Below the pieces are notes generated by a model. That model saw nothing but the letters and a program-made list of their open reading frames with translations, did no database searches and was not told the origin of the DNA. Positions 1 to 7,685 of a stretch of DNA of 64,000 nucleotides are shown one piece after another. The DNA comes from Myxococcales bacterium (GTDB lineage Bacteria > Myxococcota_A > Polyangia > Haliangiales > Haliangiaceae). A program made the position numbers and the translations under genes. Where the stretch lies: contig JADJUW010000002.1 of NCBI GenBank assembly GCA_016716835.1, positions 558,001-622,000 on the forward strand, read 5' to 3'. Numbering within the stretch: position 1 is the first letter of the stretch; every line of letters starts with the position of its first letter.

Positions 1-1
1 T

Positions 2-301
2 GCAACACCGGACGGCGAGGTGGAAATTGACTGCGATGCGATCTGCGTCGCGGTGGTGGGCTCGCCCGCGTTCGAAGGGCCGGCGCAACACGGCTGTGAG
101 GTTGCCCTGCGTGAGGCGCAAGGCGGCTTTATCGTCACCGTCGATGCGCGGCAGGCGACGTCGGTCGCGGGTGCATTTGCCTGCGGTGCCGTGACCGGTG
201 AACTCGATGAAGCGGCGGCGTTGGCGCAGGCGGAGATCGCTGGGCGAGCGGCGGCGGCCTATGCGTCAGCGGCCTATCCAACAACGGCTGTGGCGAAATG
301 A
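2..301 (+). CDS. C-terminal part of an FAD/NAD-dependent oxidoreductase (opine/sarcosine oxidase alpha-like), partial
   Basis: The frame is open from base 2, so the gene starts upstream of the window. About 99 codons are visible. The segment 'TSVAGAFACGAVTG' followed by an Ala-rich helix is the typical end of a pyridine-nucleotide-disulfide oxidoreductase domain, as in the A subunits of HcnB/OoxA/sarcosine-oxidase-like dehydrogenases. The stop overlaps the next start by four bases (ATGA at 298-301), so the two genes are translationally coupled and probably form one enzyme complex. Known A subunits of this type usually carry a BFD [2Fe-2S] domain at their C terminus. Here that domain is absent and lies on the next protein instead. 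The exact substrate cannot be told from this fragment. Confidence 0.75.
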   Translation, partial: ATPDGEVEIDCDAICVAVVGSPAFEGPAQHGCEVALREAQGGFIVTVDARQATSVAGAFACGAVTGELDEAAALAQAEIAGRAAAAYASAAYPTTAVAK

Positions 302-1824
302 GCAAGGCCATTGTATGCCGCTGCGAAGATGTTACGGCGGACGACGTCGCACATGCGGTGGCGTGTGGCTATCGCGATTTGGAAGAGATCAAGCGCTTCA
401 CCGGCTTTGGCACCGGGCCGTGCCAAGGCAAAGAATGCCATGCGTTGGTGGCGCGGCAGTTAGTGCAGCTCACCGGCGCCCCGCCGGCAACCATGGCGCC
501 GTTTACCTCGCGGTCGCCGCTGGTGCCAACGCCGTTTCGCGCGTTAGCAGGCCTGGGAGCGCTGGAATCGCCATATCGCGCGCCCGCTGCCGCGACGTTG
601 CCGCCTGCGCCGCAAACACCACGTGAGGCCGACGCGGCGCTCGCCGCGCATGCGCCAACGTTGCCCGCGCACGCCGACACGGTCATTATTGGCGCCGGCG
701 TGATTGGGCTAGCCATCGCGTACTACCTGACGCAAGCGGGCGTGACGGATGTTGTCGTCATCGATCGCAGCTATCTCGCGGGCGGCGCCTCAGGGCGCAA
801 TGGCGGCGGCATTCGGCAACAATGGTCGACCGAAACAAATGTGCGCTTGATGCAGGCCTCGGTGGGGCTATGTCGCGACTTCGCAACCGAGCTCGGCGTC
901 AACAATTGGTTTCGCCAAGGCGGCTATCTATTCTTGGCGCGCACCGATGCCGAGGTCGCTAAGCTTGCGCGTAATGCCGATTTGCACGCGCGGCTCGGCA
1001 TCGGCACGCGCCTCATTTCGCCGGCGCAGGCAGGTGAGCTGGTGCCGGAGCTCAATCTGCAAGGCATCGTCGCCGCGGCATATAACGCAAGCGACGGCAT
1101 TGTCTTTCCGTGGCCATTTTTATGGGGCTACGCGCAAGCGGCGCAGGCCAAAGGCGCCAAGCTATTTACCCACACCGCGGTGCACGCGCTCGAGCGCGAT
1201 GGCGGCGAGGCGGGCGGCGGCTTTATCGTGCGCACGGCCCGCGGCAGCGTGCGCGCGCGGCGCGTCGTCAACGCGGCAGGCGCATGGTCGCCTCACATCG
1301 CCGCGATGCTTGGCGTTGCGCTGCCGACGTGGCCGGTGCGTCATGAAATATGTTCGTCAGAGCCGCTTAAGCCATTCTTGCAGCCGATGGTCTCGGAGCT
1401 AGCGAGCGGGCTGTATTGCAGCCAGTCGATGCGCGGCGAGCTGGTGGGCGGTTGCACGGTGCCCGATGAAGGCAGCGGCCTCGACATGTCGTCGACGTCG
1501 CGCTTTCTCGCCACCTACGCCGCGCGTCTTACATCGCTCATGCCGTCGTTGGCGCGGGTCAAGATGCTGCGGCAGTGGGCCGGCCCGTACGAGCGCTCGC
1601 CTGACGGCAACCCACTGCTGGGTTCGCCGACGGGGCTGCCCAACTTTTATCTCGCCGCAGGCTTTGTCGGCCATGGGTTCATGATGGCGCCGATCATCGG
1701 CAAGCTGTATGCGGCCTGGTTTGTCGGTGGCGATGCTGCCAAGCACGACATTTTTTCGCAGTATGCGGCCGATCGCTTTGAGCGCGGTAGCGGCGCCCCG
1801 CGCGAAGATTTCTCTATCGGCTAG
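298..1824 (+). CDS. FAD-dependent amine/amino-acid oxidase with N-terminal BFD-type [2Fe-2S] domain
   Basis: The protein has 508 residues. Residues 1-60 form a BFD-like [2Fe-2S] domain with C7-x-C9 and C42-x4-C47. A Pro/Ala-rich linker follows to about residue 125. A DAO-type FAD oxidoreductase then starts with the dinucleotide-binding GAGVIG at 132-137 and the glycine-rich 'GGASGRNGGG' that commonly follows it. Near the C terminus 'AAGFVGHGFMMAP' is the usual FAD-contacting end of the sarcosine oxidase beta/HcnC/OoxB family. The family oxidises amines, opines or glycine-like substrates and passes electrons through the Fe-S centre to a partner. The ATGA overlap with the upstream subunit supports a two-subunit complex. 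The substrate is unknown; glycine, opine or sarcosine-like compounds are family possibilities. Confidence 0.85.
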   Translation: MSKAIVCRCEDVTADDVAHAVACGYRDLEEIKRFTGFGTGPCQGKECHALVARQLVQLTGAPPATMAPFTSRSPLVPTPFRALAGLGALESPYRAPAAATLPPAPQTPREADAALAAHAPTLPAHADTVIIGAGVIGLAIAYYLTQAGVTDVVVIDRSYLAGGASGRNGGGIRQQWSTETNVRLMQASVGLCRDFATELGVNNWFRQGGYLFLARTDAEVAKLARNADLHARLGIGTRLISPAQAGELVPELNLQGIVAAAYNASDGIVFPWPFLWGYAQAAQAKGAKLFTHTAVHALERDGGEAGGGFIVRTARGSVRARRVVNAAGAWSPHIAAMLGVALPTWPVRHEICSSEPLKPFLQPMVSELASGLYCSQSMRGELVGGCTVPDEGSGLDMSSTSRFLATYAARLTSLMPSLARVKMLRQWAGPYERSPDGNPLLGSPTGLPNFYLAAGFVGHGFMMAPIIGKLYAAWFVGGDAAKHDIFSQYAADRFERGSGAPREDFSIG

Positions 1825-1956
1825 ACAGAACCGCATTGCGTGGGGACCTTTCGGTGTACGGCTTCGCGAGCCTCGTTACATCCAGACGGATGCGCCTCGG
1901 CATCGCTGCAGGCGTGCACCGAAATCTCCTCCACCCACTGCGGTCTGTTCGCTGCG
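1825..1956. repeat. Convergent intergenic region with imperfect inverted repeat
   Basis: The gap between the convergent oxidase and SMP-30-like genes contains 'tttcggtgtacg' (about 1849-1860) and its near inverse 'cgtgcaccgaaa' (about 1913-1924), with 11 of 12 bases pairing across a GC-rich spacer. It could act as a bidirectional terminator or be an old repeat. There is no T-tract. No gene is seen here. Confidence 0.3.
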
Positions 1957-2922
1957 CTACTTGTAGTTGTAAAGGCGGACCGTGTTGCCACCAAACGTGG
2001 GCACGAGGATTTTCTTGCGCGCGCGATCCACCGCGATATCCGCAGGCGACTCAACGTCGGAAATCATGGCGGTAAACGCAGCGCCGGGCCTGCCGACGTA
2101 AACCGTCTTGCCTTCCCAGCTCGAGACAACGAGGCGGCCATCGCCCAAATGGTCGAGGCCGTCGAGGCCACCGGTGGGCATGGTCTGCGGGTCCACCTTC
2201 TTGCCGCCGTCGATGCGATAAAACTCTTTGCTGCCAAAGCTAGCGACCCACACCTGGCCATCATGGACCAACACGCCATTGGGCGCCTCAAAGCCCTCGC
2301 CAGCGACATATTTGATTACCTTGCCCGCGGCGTCGAGCTTATAAATGGCGTGCTTACCATTGCCCTTAAAGGTGCCGTCGACGCCAGTGTCGCTGACGTA
2401 GACGCCATCGCTGCCGGCCGCCATATCGTTGAGAAAGCTCGCGCCCTCGATCGCAATTTCGCCGGTCGGTGCGCCGGTCGCGGCATCGAACATGCGGACC
2501 GAGGTGATATCTGCGACGTAGAGCTTGCCGCCAAAGATCGCCATGCCCTTGGGGGCGCTCAGCTTTACCTTGTCGCTGCCCCCGTCAATCCATTTTTGCT
2601 CCAGGATTGTGCCGTCAACGCCAACCTTGCTGATGAAGCCATTGTCGTCGATGTCGAGTGGGCCGCCATTGATGTTCGAAACCAGATAATATTCTTGTCC
2701 CTCTACGACCAGCACTGATTCCGGCGTGGCAAACCCGGCCACTTCTACAAAGCCGGAGTTCTCGGGCTCGGTTGGCGGCACGGCAACCGCGGCATCAGGC
2801 GCGGCGGCCTTGACCGGTGGTGGCGGGGCTTGCTCTACTTTTTTGCCACAGGAGGTGGTGGCGAGCGTTAGCGCTGCCGCCGCAAGAAATCGAGTCATTC
2901 GCATCATGGGCATGGTCTTCAT
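1957..2922 (-). CDS. SMP-30/gluconolactonase-like beta-propeller lipoprotein
   Basis: About 321 residues from the ATG at 2922. A GTG four codons earlier is possible. The N terminus 'RMTRFLAAAALTLATTSCGKK' region is a short signal peptide with a lipobox cysteine, followed by a Pro/Ala linker. The rest has repeated blade-like segments such as 'LSAPKGMAIFGGKLYVAD', 'NDMAAGSDGVYVSDTG', 'PNGVLVHDGQVWVASF' and 'ESPADIAVDRARKKILVP', typical of six-bladed SMP-30/LRE/NHL propellers. The protein is probably anchored in the outer membrane or periplasm. It is divergent from proC with a 49-bp gap. Enzymatic activity is not shown; many such proteins are only predicted to bind ligands or metal. Confidence 0.8.
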   Translation of the reverse strand: MKTMPMMRMTRFLAAAALTLATTSCGKKVEQAPPPPVKAAAPDAAVAVPPTEPENSGFVEVAGFATPESVLVVEGQEYYLVSNINGGPLDIDDNGFISKVGVDGTILEQKWIDGGSDKVKLSAPKGMAIFGGKLYVADITSVRMFDAATGAPTGEIAIEGASFLNDMAAGSDGVYVSDTGVDGTFKGNGKHAIYKLDAAGKVIKYVAGEGFEAPNGVLVHDGQVWVASFGSKEFYRIDGGKKVDPQTMPTGGLDGLDHLGDGRLVVSSWEGKTVYVGRPGAAFTAMISDVESPADIAVDRARKKILVPTFGGNTVRLYNYK

Positions 2923-2971
2923 GGTGGCGCGCACTGTAGTGCGGGCTGCGCCAACTTGCTATGCTGGCGCC

Positions 2972-3823
<852 letters not shown>

Positions 3824-3831
3824 GTCGCGTG

Positions 3832-4161
3832 ATGGCGGAGGCACCCACCGCCCCCGGCACGGCGCCATGGCGACGCATTGGCGCCGCGTTGTTGATAGAC
3901 ATCTTGGTATCGCCACGCGCCTCGCGCGAGAAATTGGGCCCCGTCCACGGCGACCGCCTCAAGGTTTTTGTGCATGCGCCGCCGGTCGAGGGGGAGGCCA
4001 ATGCCGCTATTGTGGCGTTGTTCGCCAAGACGCTGAGGTTGCCCCAGCGCGATATCTCGCTGGTCTCCGGCGAGGGCTCGCGGCGCAAGACCGTCAGCGT
4101 GCCAGCCAGCGACGGCGTGCTTACGATCTTGGCGAGTATCGCGTCGGGACGCGCATGCTGA
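3832..4161 (+). CDS. YggU/DUF167 family protein
   Basis: About 109 residues, starting at ATG 3832; the adjacent GTG at 3829 is equally possible. The conserved core reads 'VSPRASREKLGPVHGDRLK', then 'APPVEGEANAAIVALFAK' and 'VSGEGSRRKTVSV', which is diagnostic for the DUF167/UPF0235 family. The molecular role of the family is not established. It lies eight bases after proC and is probably co-transcribed with it, matching the frequent proC/yggT/yggU context in proteobacteria. Confidence 0.9.
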   Translation: MAEAPTAPGTAPWRRIGAALLIDILVSPRASREKLGPVHGDRLKVFVHAPPVEGEANAAIVALFAKTLRLPQRDISLVSGEGSRRKTVSVPASDGVLTILASIASGRAC

Positions 4162-4465
4162 CCAGCAGGTGGGTACTGACCGGCAGGTGATCGCACGTTT
4201 CTTCCGCGAGCATAGATTGCACGGCCGTGGTGTTGGCACCGACCGCGGTGGATACCACAAGCGTCTCGCACGACCCCGGAGGGTCGCTATCTGCGAGCAG
4301 GAAGACACGTGCGATCACTTGCCGGTACGCCAGCGCGCCGCTGACCACCGCCCCGATGAGACAAAGCAGTGGGGACACCCCCGAGTAGGTGCCATAACCA
4401 CAGCGGAGCGATGGTGGCTGCGCTTGAGCTGGCCTCATCATCTCGTTACTATCAGCCGTGACCAT
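4121..4465 (-). CDS. Hypothetical small membrane protein (weak)
   Basis: A 114-codon minus-strand frame between the YggU gene and the histidine kinase gene. It has one hydrophobic segment 'LLCLIGAVVSGALAY' near residues 33-47 and no recognised domain. It overlaps the end of the YggU gene by 41 bp and the kinase start by 8 bp. A 27-bp inverted repeat lies inside it, so the frame may be a by-product of a structured intergenic element rather than a gene. Confidence 0.2.
   Translation of the reverse strand: MVTADSNEMMRPAQAQPPSLRCGYGTYSGVSPLLCLIGAVVSGALAYRQVIARVFLLADSDPPGSCETLVVSTAVGANTTAVQSMLAEETCDHLPVSTHLLVSMRVPTRYSPRS
4179..4326. repeat. 27-bp inverted repeat bounding a structured 148-bp segment
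   Basis: The left arm 4179-4205 begins 'accggcaggtgatcgcacg'. The right arm 4300-4326 ends 'cgtgcgatcacttgccggt'. The arms pair at 25 of 27 positions across a 94-bp spacer. The spacer holds a perfect hairpin 'cgaccc-cgga-gggtcg' (4271-4286). A related direct copy 'ctgaccagcaggtg' precedes the left arm. This could be a structured RNA, a small non-autonomous repeat or a regulatory site for the kinase gene. Confidence 0.5.
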
Positions 4466-5348
4466 CGAGAAACCGTCGGATCGCTATCGCAGCTCGGTGC
4501 CGCCGCGCCTCGCGCGCGACAGCCTGCCGGACCTTGCGGCCCAGGTCGATGAGCGCCTGCTGCACAACGATAAGATGTCGTCGCTCGGCCAGCTCATCGC
4601 CGGCATCGCGCACGAAATCAACAATCCGCTCAATTTTATCTATGGCAATCTCGATTTCCTCCGCCAGTACATGAGCGATTTAGTTGGGCTCATCGACAGC
4701 ATCGATGCGCTCGAGCTGCCGCCGGCGGTGCGGCAAAAGCTCGCGGAGCACAAGGCCAAGATCGACTATCAGGCGCTGGCCGCGGATTGGCAGCCGCTCA
4801 TCGCGGCGATGCAGACCGGCGCCGAGCGCACGATGTCGCTGGTGCAGGACATGCGCGACTTCTCGCGCATTGATCACTCGGAGCTGGTGCCGTGCAACCT
4901 CGCGCAGATCCTCACCAGCACGCTGCAATTGCTCACCACGGGCCACGCCGTTGAGATTCGCAAGACCATCGCCTCGCCCTTGCCCGACGTGCTCGGGCAC
5001 CCGGGCCGCCTGGGGCAGGTGATGATGAACATCGTCTCCAATGGCATTTCCGCCGCGCGCGCCAATGAGGGCGTCGCGCCGTGGGTTGAGATCGAGATCG
5101 CGGTAGAGCAGACGCGCAAAGACGAGCCGTGCGTCGCCATTCACGTTCGCGACTCCGGTAAGGGCATTGCGCCCGAGGCGTTGGCGCACATTACCGAGCC
5201 ATTTTTTACGACCAAACCGGTCGGCCAGGGCACCGGGCTTGGCCTCTGGATCTGCCACATGATCGTGCGTTCGCTCGGCGGCACCATCTCGTGGGGCAAT
5301 CACGACCGCGGCGGCGCCGAGTTCATCGTGCGGCTCGCGCAGCAATAG
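4458..5348 (+). CDS. Cytoplasmic sensor histidine kinase
   Basis: 296 residues from the GTG at 4458. The HisKA dimerisation/phosphoacceptor segment 'LGQLIAGIAHEINNPLNF' places the phosphorylated histidine at residue 52. The HATPase domain carries the N box 'MMNIVSNGISAA', the G1 box 'VRDSGKGIAPE', the F box 'TEPFFTTKPVGQGTGLGL' and a C-terminal 'GGTISWGN' region. There is no transmembrane segment or obvious sensor domain, so the input must come from a partner or from the short N-terminal region. No response regulator gene lies next to it, so it looks like an orphan kinase, which is common in myxobacteria. Confidence 0.93.
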   Translation: MTIEKPSDRYRSSVPPRLARDSLPDLAAQVDERLLHNDKMSSLGQLIAGIAHEINNPLNFIYGNLDFLRQYMSDLVGLIDSIDALELPPAVRQKLAEHKAKIDYQALAADWQPLIAAMQTGAERTMSLVQDMRDFSRIDHSELVPCNLAQILTSTLQLLTTGHAVEIRKTIASPLPDVLGHPGRLGQVMMNIVSNGISAARANEGVAPWVEIEIAVEQTRKDEPCVAIHVRDSGKGIAPEALAHITEPFFTTKPVGQGTGLGLWICHMIVRSLGGTISWGNHDRGGAEFIVRLAQQ

Positions 5349-5369
5349 GCCGCGCCGCCTCGCCGGCCG

Positions 5370-6461
5370 TTAGCGGTGATCCCAGATCGCCAGCGTCGCC
5401 GCGTCGCTCGAGATCGCGACCGGCGGCGGTGCCTTGGTGCCGGAACGTTGGCCGCGCAAGAGCTTGCCGCCGGTGGCCTCGCGCATGAGCGCCCATTCGC
5501 CCGAGGGCGAGATATCCAGCGCGGTGTGATGTTCAAAGCAGCGATAGTGGCCCCCGGTGGCGGCGATGATGCATGCCTTGTCGTCGTCTTGCACCAACAC
5601 CCATTGCGCGTCTTCGGACCACGCGATCGGCTTGGCATCGTGCGTGCTGCGTCGCTTGGCGCTGGCGCCATCGAGGCGCAGCGAAAACAGCCGTGGCGCG
5701 GTGGTCTTGACGCCTGCCTGGCGCACGGTGGCGTCGAAGCGGCCAAGCGCTACCGTGCCATCGGGCGCGACGGCAAAGCGCTCGCGCGGCGCCTCGGCGC
5801 CCACGACGCGGGCGTGCGCGATGTCGAGGCCCTTGGCGCGCATCACGCCCGTGGGGCTCGTCCACACCAGATCGCCGTTGTGCAGCAAGTTCGCCTGCGC
5901 CCCCGCGGGCAGCGTCAGCGTGCGCGGTTTTGCCAGCGGCAGCGCGCCCGCGCCCCAAAGCTGGCGCGCGGCATCGAGCAAGCAAAATACCTGGTCATCG
6001 TGCAGCGTCACCTGCGCGGCGCACGGCAGCTTTTTCCACGTGACCTCCTTGCCGTCGCCCGGCGCGAGGCCGTACCACCAGCCGCCGCTCACCTCAACGG
6101 CCAGCGTCTTGCCGCTGGGGCTCGCCATCAGCGCGGTGGCATCGCCGCCTTCGCCCGGCAGGTGGCCACGGCGTTTGGGCGCGCCACCCTTGGTCCCCAC
6201 GTGCCAAAGCGCCTGGTCGCGGACCAGCCACACGCCCGCGGGCAGCGCGGTGAAATCGCTCTTGACGTTGCTGCGATCAGCCCCCGTCTTGGGTTCGCCG
6301 GCCTCATCGGGCGCGGCTTCATCGCTCTCGTCATCGCCTTCGTCCTCGGCCCAAGCATGCGCCGGGGCAACGGCGAGGGCAACGGCGAGGGCAGAGCCAA
6401 CCAGCAGGCGCCAGCTGGCGCGCGATCCGTGACTAGAGCAGTTTGATAACGTCCGAGGCAT
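5370..6461 (-). CDS. Secreted hypothetical protein, probable beta-propeller
   Basis: 363 residues from the ATG at 6461, the only plausible start near the upstream gene's stop. It overlaps that gene's end by 29 bp. A signal peptide is visible ('LLVGSALAVALAVAPAHAWA', about residues 19-38), followed by an acidic stretch. The remainder has repeated 'xxSPSGKTLAVE', 'VAPDGTVALGRF' and 'DISPSGEWALMRE' segments that suggest a WD40/TolB-like propeller. No family is recognised. It is the last gene of the DUF4159-vWA operon and may be its periplasmic component. Confidence 0.65.
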   Translation of the reverse strand: MPRTLSNCSSHGSRASWRLLVGSALAVALAVAPAHAWAEDEGDDESDEAAPDEAGEPKTGADRSNVKSDFTALPAGVWLVRDQALWHVGTKGGAPKRRGHLPGEGGDATALMASPSGKTLAVEVSGGWWYGLAPGDGKEVTWKKLPCAAQVTLHDDQVFCLLDAARQLWGAGALPLAKPRTLTLPAGAQANLLHNGDLVWTSPTGVMRAKGLDIAHARVVGAEAPRERFAVAPDGTVALGRFDATVRQAGVKTTAPRLFSLRLDGASAKRRSTHDAKPIAWSEDAQWVLVQDDDKACIIAATGGHYRCFEHHTALDISPSGEWALMREATGGKLLRGQRSGTKAPPPVAISSDAATLAIWDHR

Positions 6462-7641
6462 GGGTGGTGGCGGAGGTAACATAGCGCCCTCGGCCGGCGA
6501 GATCGATAAGCACCACGGGCCCAAAGCGCGGGAAATGCACGGCCATGGTGCGCGTGCCGCTCGGTCCGGGCTCGCTGCCCGCCTCAAAAGCCTGCTTGTT
6601 CAAGGGCTTGCCGTCGACAAACACCTCCGACAGAAACTCAAGCGGTGCCACCCATTCGGCGCCCTCGCGAAACATCCGATCGCGCTGTGACCCGCTGAGG
6701 CCGTCGTTGGCCGTGATGATGCGATCCCAATCTTTTTTGCCCAAGGCCGCGGCGATCTCGAGATCAAAGCGCTCGGCGGGAAAGAGCAACATCAGCTTGG
6801 CGCCGACCTCGGCGCTGCGCAGCGGCGGACCTGCTGGTGCTGGTGCTGGCGCGGCCGCCGGCGCGGGCGAAGGCGCGCTTGCCGCGGGCGCAACCGCTGC
6901 GGCCGCCGGGGCCACGGTGCCTGGCACCTCCTTGCGTTTGCTCGCCGGCGCGCCGGGAATAAGCGAAAAGCGGTCGATCGCCGCGAGCATTTGCTCCAGC
7001 GCGATCGAGTGCCGCAGATCCCAGTGCCCATTGTGATCGAGCACGTCGACGACGATCAAGTCGCCACGACGTTCCCAGTTGACGCCGCGCAGGCTCGCGA
7101 GGATGTCGTCGTCGGAAATTTCGTCGAGGCGTTTGTCGAACGCCATGATCTTTTCTTCGAATTCTTTTTGCGCCAGCGGCGTCGCGCGGCGCTTGCCGGA
7201 GACATCGGCCTGGGGGTCCATGATCCACATCACCAGCGCCATGCCGCGCAAGTCGCGCGGCGAGCGCGCGACCATCACCGCATCGCCGACGCTGCCCAGG
7301 GCCATGATGCGCCCCAGCTTGACCGGCAAGGCCTGGCACATCGCGATCAGGGCCTCTTTGGCCGGACGCAGATCTTTTTCGACGACAAAATCTTTTTGCG
7401 GGTCGGCGCGGAGCGGCGCGACCGAGTCGTCGACGATGAGCAGGCGCCCCTCGCCACGACCGCGAAAGGGGCGCGTTGGCCCAAGCTGGACGTCGAGCCG
7501 CGGGTCGATGGAATCGGGCTCGATGACCGCCTTGGACGCCAGCGCCTCCTCGCCGCCGAGCGCCGCGAGCAGCGTCGCTTGATCCATGGGGGCGTTGGCC
7601 TTGAAAATCAGGTCGGTAACGAGGCTATCAACCGGCAGCAT
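6433..7641 (-). CDS. Hypothetical protein in vWA operon
   Basis: 402 residues from the ATG at 7641. Upstream codons lie in the preceding intergenic gap and look non-native. The N-terminal half contains a conserved-looking globular region ('VDSLVTDLIFKANAPMDQATL', then 'GRIMALGSVGDAVMVARSP' and 'MALVMWIMDPQADVSGKRR'). A long Ala/Pro linker follows around residues 240-285, then a C-terminal globular part ('LLFPAERFDLEIAAALGKK', 'FPRFGPVVLIDLAGRGRYV'). No signal peptide is evident. I do not recognise the family. It sits 44 bp after the vWA gene, in the same operon. Confidence 0.6.
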   Translation of the reverse strand: MLPVDSLVTDLIFKANAPMDQATLLAALGGEEALASKAVIEPDSIDPRLDVQLGPTRPFRGRGEGRLLIVDDSVAPLRADPQKDFVVEKDLRPAKEALIAMCQALPVKLGRIMALGSVGDAVMVARSPRDLRGMALVMWIMDPQADVSGKRRATPLAQKEFEEKIMAFDKRLDEISDDDILASLRGVNWERRGDLIVVDVLDHNGHWDLRHSIALEQMLAAIDRFSLIPGAPASKRKEVPGTVAPAAAAVAPAASAPSPAPAAAPAPAPAGPPLRSAEVGAKLMLLFPAERFDLEIAAALGKKDWDRIITANDGLSGSQRDRMFREGAEWVAPLEFLSEVFVDGKPLNKQAFEAGSEPGPSGTRTMAVHFPRFGPVVLIDLAGRGRYVTSATTHASDVIKLL

Positions 7642-7685
7642 GCCGTCTTGTACCCCCTTGCGGCAGCGGTGCCAAGCCGGCGCCG

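Noticed and set aside
1840..2718. Long plus-strand frame opposite the SMP-30-like gene
   Set aside because: Antisense shadow of a high-GC coding region with no domain or ribosome-binding support; the minus-strand gene has a signal peptide and family motifs.
2726..2971. N-terminal extension of proC to 2726 (82 extra residues)
   Set aside because: It runs antisense through the lipoprotein gene, is low-complexity and puts the Rossmann motif far from the N terminus; GTG at 2972 gives the family length.
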